Of a stretch of 6,342 nt of DNA, positions 3,403-6,342 are shown piece after piece (position 1 is the stretch's first letter; each line of letters opens with the position of its first letter). The notes under the pieces were generated by a model. That model was given only the letters and a program-made list of their open reading frames with translations, had not been told where the DNA came from and searched no databases. The position numbers and the translations under genes are program-made. Source of the stretch: Chloroflexota bacterium (GTDB lineage: Bacteria; Chloroflexota; Anaerolineae; B4-G1; SLSP01); contig JAAAOZ010000017.1 in NCBI GenBank assembly GCA_009908585.1, positions 1-6,342 on the forward strand, given 5' to 3'.

Positions 3403-6342
3403 ATGAATCGATTAGACATTACCCTGCTAGGCTCCTTCCAGGTCGCCAGCGATGGCAAACCTATCACCAGCTTTGGCGCCGACTCAGCTCGGGCGCTGTT
3501 GGTCTATGTGGTGATGCACGCCGAAACTCAATTCCAGCGAACGTTCTTGGCGGGCCTGCTGTGGCCCGATCAGCCCGAGAATGAGGCGCTCCACGCCCTT
3601 CGCCAGGCGTTGAACCGGCTGCGCAACGCCATCGGTGATCGTAAAGCGGAGCCGCCCTTCTTGCACATCACCCGCACCACCATCGAATTCAACACCGGCA
3701 GCAACTATTGGCTCGACGTAACCGTCTTCAAGGATCTGATCGCTGCCACCCAACAGCATCCACACCGTCGCCTCCAGGTCTGCCGTGCGTGCTCCCGGCG
3801 GTTGACCCAAGCAGCGAAACTCTACCGGGGAGATCTTTTAACCGGCTTCTTCCTGGACAGCCATCCCTTCGAGGAGTGGCTATTGATGGAGCGAGAATAT
3901 CTACACCGGCAAGCCATAGACGCTTTGTATCACTTGGCCGCCTATCACGAGCAGCGGGGAGCATTTGATCTGGCGCGGCGCTATGCTCAGCGACAGGTGG
4001 AATTGGAACCCTGGCGAGAGGAGGCGCATCGGCAGTTGATGCGCGCCCTCGCCCTGGACGGTCAGCGCAGCGCCGCCCTGGCCCAATACAACACCTGTCG
4101 ACAAATCCTGTCGGCAGAGCTAGGCGTAGCTCCCACCGCTGCCACGGAGGCCTTGTACGAGCACATTCAGGCCGAGACCCTGGAGCGCGATCTGCAACCC
4201 TCCCACAATCTACCGGCTCAATTGATTCCCTTTATCGGACGGGAGACGGAGTTGGAGCAGGTTACCGAAAAACTCAACCACTCGGATTGCCGTCTGTTGA
4301 CATTGGTTGGGTCAAGCGGCGTGGGAAAAACTCGCCTGGCACTCCAAATTGCCTGGGAGGAGATAGGAGCGTTCAAGGATGGCGTCTACTTCATCCCTCT
4401 GTCCGCCGTGAGATCATCGGACGCCTTAACGACCGCCATAGCTCAGGGCTTGGGATTCCACTTTCATTCGGGTGAAAATCTTACAGCCCAATTGAGCGAT
4501 TACTTAAGAACCAAGGAAGCCCTGTTGATCCTGGACAACTTCGAACACCTACTGGCCGGAGGGGCGCTGATCGTCGACCTACTACGACACGCAGCCGATC
4601 TGAGAATTCTGGCTACTTCTCAAAAATGTCTGAACGTGCCAGGAGAATGGTTATTCAACCTCGAAGCCCTCGATTATCCTGATGGAGAGTTCAACGCGGC
4701 ATCTGGCGAGGAAGTCAATCAGTACAGTGCCGTTCAATTCTTCGTGAAAAGCGCCCGTCGTTGGCATCCCGATTTCTCACTCACCTCTGCCAATCGATCT
4801 CACGTCCTTCACATCTGCCAACTCGTCAGCGGGATTCCACTGGCGCTCGAACTGGCAGCCAGCTGGCTGCGCGCTTACTCCTGCCAGGAGATCGCCAGGG
4901 AAGTGCAAAACAATCTAGATTTCCTGCGGTCGTCGTCGCCGGGCGTGCCCACCCGTCATCACAGCGTGAGGGCCGCTTTTCGATACACGTGGGCGTTACT
5001 CACCGCCGAGGAGCAGAGCGTTTTGCAGCGCCTAACTGTATTCCACGGCAGCTTTAGCAAGGCTGCGGCCTCACAGGTCGTGGATACGTCACCTCAAATC
5101 CTGGCCGCCCTGGTGGACAAATCGATGCTCAACCGGGTGATCTATGAGCATCCAAATCCGGTGACCCGCTATACGATGCACAATCTCGTGCGTCACTATG
5201 CAGCAGAAAAGCTATCCCGCGCGCCGGATCTCCTCTTGAACACCCAACAGCAGCACTGTGATTACTATTGCGCCCTATTGCAGGATTTGAAAGCTGATCT
5301 AAAAGGCAGCATGCAGCGCAAGGCGCTCGAAATCCTCAGCGCCGAGATCGAAGATATCCGCGCGGCATGGGATTGGGCGACCAAGCACGAGCAAGCTCCA
5401 GCGATCGAGCAGGCGCTGGAGAGTTTATCCGAATTCTATACCCTGCGATGTTGGTTCCAGGAGGGGGATTCGGTTTTCGACCAGGCCATTCAAGATTTAA
5501 GTCAGACTAGGCCCATGTCACAATCCATACGCCACTTGATTCTCAAACTCTCAACCCGCCGGGGCATATTTTTAGGGCATTTAGGGCACCATGACGAAGC
5601 TGAAAATCTCTTGCAGAAAAGTCTAGCGGGGTTACAGACGCTCGAAGATGTACCGGAGATAGTCTTGTGCCTCAACAGCCTATCCTTTATCATCAATCGC
5701 CAGGGAGACTACACCAAAGCCAAGAAACTTCTCAAACGAGCATTAGCCCTAGCCCAAACAACGCCATCGCGCCAACTGGAGGCCGACACTTTAAGTCGCC
5801 TGGGCGCGGTCTACTTTTATCTTGCAGACTACGCGAGATCCAGCGATTGCTACGCCCAGACCCTGGACATCCGCCGCGAACTCGACGATCGGTTTGGCGA
5901 GAGCCTGGCGCTGGGCAACTTGGGGATCACAGCGTATGAGCAGAACGATTTCCAAGCGGCGCGAGCTTACTTCGAGCAATCCCTGGACATCGTCCGGCGC
6001 GAGATCGGGAACCGGGAAAGAGAAGGCTGGATCCTCAACAACCTCGGCATGACGGCGCTGGATTATGGCGAGTACACCGATGCCCAGACCTATTACCAGC
6101 AAGCCCTGCGTATCAGCCAGGAGATTGGCGATCTATGGGGCGAGAGCAACACACTGGCCAACCTGGGATTAGTTTACTGGTCGCTTGGGGACTTTGCGAC
6201 GGCCGGCGATTATTATACCGAAGGCGTCACAATCAAACGCGAGATTGGCGACCGGCGGGGAGAAAGCTTGATCCTCAGTTTTCAAAGCCTGCTCTATCAC
6301 GATCTGGGCGAGGATGCGCGCGCACTGGAACTCGGTCAGCAG
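3403..6342 (+). CDS. SARP-family transcriptional regulator with BTAD, STAND ATPase and TPR domains (3' end outside window)
   Basis: An open frame of 980 codons starts at ATG 3403 and continues past the window end. MNRLDITLLGSFQV is the usual beginning of this family, so the start is secure although no Shine-Dalgarno precedes it. Residues 1-95 are an OmpR-type winged helix (LLWPDQPENEALHALRQALNRLR at 53-75 holds the recognition region). Residues 102-257 are the BTAD domain (LYRGDLLTGFF, LEPWREEAHRQLMRALAL, ELGVAPT). A STAND/NB-ARC-like ATPase follows from about 275, with Walker A GSSGVGKT at 303-310, Walker B LLILDN with Asp378, ATSQ at 404-407 and the GIPLALELA motif at 477-485. A winged-helix segment (about 519-600) precedes TPRs to the end. 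In related regulators the TPRs sense a signal or partner, ATP binding releases the protein, and the N-terminal domain then binds direct repeats to activate transcription. The direct repeat just upstream and the divergent secreted gene are the obvious targets. The ligand is unknown. Confidence 0.96.
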   Translation, partial: MNRLDITLLGSFQVASDGKPITSFGADSARALLVYVVMHAETQFQRTFLAGLLWPDQPENEALHALRQALNRLRNAIGDRKAEPPFLHITRTTIEFNTGSNYWLDVTVFKDLIAATQQHPHRRLQVCRACSRRLTQAAKLYRGDLLTGFFLDSHPFEEWLLMEREYLHRQAIDALYHLAAYHEQRGAFDLARRYAQRQVELEPWREEAHRQLMRALALDGQRSAALAQYNTCRQILSAELGVAPTAATEALYEHIQAETLERDLQPSHNLPAQLIPFIGRETELEQVTEKLNHSDCRLLTLVGSSGVGKTRLALQIAWEEIGAFKDGVYFIPLSAVRSSDALTTAIAQGLGFHFHSGENLTAQLSDYLRTKEALLILDNFEHLLAGGALIVDLLRHAADLRILATSQKCLNVPGEWLFNLEALDYPDGEFNAASGEEVNQYSAVQFFVKSARRWHPDFSLTSANRSHVLHICQLVSGIPLALELAASWLRAYSCQEIAREVQNNLDFLRSSSPGVPTRHHSVRAAFRYTWALLTAEEQSVLQRLTVFHGSFSKAAASQVVDTSPQILAALVDKSMLNRVIYEHPNPVTRYTMHNLVRHYAAEKLSRAPDLLLNTQQQHCDYYCALLQDLKADLKGSMQRKALEILSAEIEDIRAAWDWATKHEQAPAIEQALESLSEFYTLRCWFQEGDSVFDQAIQDLSQTRPMSQSIRHLILKLSTRRGIFLGHLGHHDEAENLLQKSLAGLQTLEDVPEIVLCLNSLSFIINRQGDYTKAKKLLKRALALAQTTPSRQLEADTLSRLGAVYFYLADYARSSDCYAQTLDIRRELDDRFGESLALGNLGITAYEQNDFQAARAYFEQSLDIVRREIGNREREGWILNNLGMTALDYGEYTDAQTYYQQALRISQEIGDLWGESNTLANLGLVYWSLGDFATAGDYYTEGVTIKREIGDRRGESLILSFQSLLYHDLGEDARALELGQQ
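5533..6342 (+). repeat. Tetratricopeptide repeat array at the C-terminal side of the regulator
   Basis: Helical repeats of 40 residues are visible from about residue 711 to the window end. Equivalent positions (the Leu of N-LG/SLS/RLG) fall at residues 760, 800, 840, 881, 921 and 961, giving a 40-41 residue period. Each unit has the form NLG..y...gdy..A..yy.qaL.i.reiGDr.gES. The longer, 40-residue period and the connecting 'IGD..GES' helix match the TPR_12/SARP-associated type used for protein or peptide recognition. The array runs off the right edge. Confidence 0.88.

Noticed and set aside
3484..4104. Minus-strand frames opposite the regulator's DNA-binding and BTAD domains
   Set aside because: They mirror a gene with clear family motifs; their products are low-complexity and unrecognised.
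5533..6342. Apparent DNA repeats such as GAGATTGGCGA in the right-hand end
   Set aside because: They are codon-level echoes of the TPR consensus (EIGD) and not a separate repeat element.

Overview
The window looks like a chromosomal segment of a Chloroflexota bacterium (Anaerolineae/Caldilineae-like). This is inferred from protein style only. It carries a very large SARP-STAND-TPR regulator with the wording typical of that phylum, secreted Ig-like/Fn3 proteins joined by an 'FLPL' linker, a right-handed beta-helix surface protein, and a small YRSYLLRLWR-type protein. No rRNA, tRNA, CRISPR array, transposase or plasmid function was seen.

Layout. The left half is read on the minus strand. From right to left it holds a complete 547-residue secreted protein (1625-3268), a perfect 12-bp hairpin that probably ends its transcript (1529-1557), a 75-residue cytosolic protein (1257-1484), and the first 393 residues of a secreted beta-helix protein (1179 down to base 1, continuing outside the window). 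The right half is one plus-strand gene from 3403 to the window end. It gives the first 980 residues of a transcription factor with an OmpR-like DNA-binding domain, a BTAD domain, a STAND-type ATPase and tetratricopeptide repeats, and it also continues outside.

The 134-bp gap between the two divergent genes (3269-3402) is the most informative non-coding stretch. It holds a near-consensus sigma-70 promoter pointing right (TTGAAA, 17 bp, TATAAT). It also holds a 9-bp direct repeat with 11-bp period (AACGTCACG twice), the geometry known for SARP-family operators. Read on the minus strand, the repeat lies 7-9 bp upstream of a -10-like element and replaces a -35. The simplest model is that the regulator, made from its own strong promoter, binds the repeat and switches on the divergent secreted-protein gene. 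The two start points would face each other and overlap, so transcription of one should disturb the other.

The substrates, ligand and biological role of the secreted proteins cannot be read from the sequence. Beta-helix, Ig-like and Fn3 folds suggest cell-surface adhesion or polysaccharide contact, but no catalytic motif is visible.
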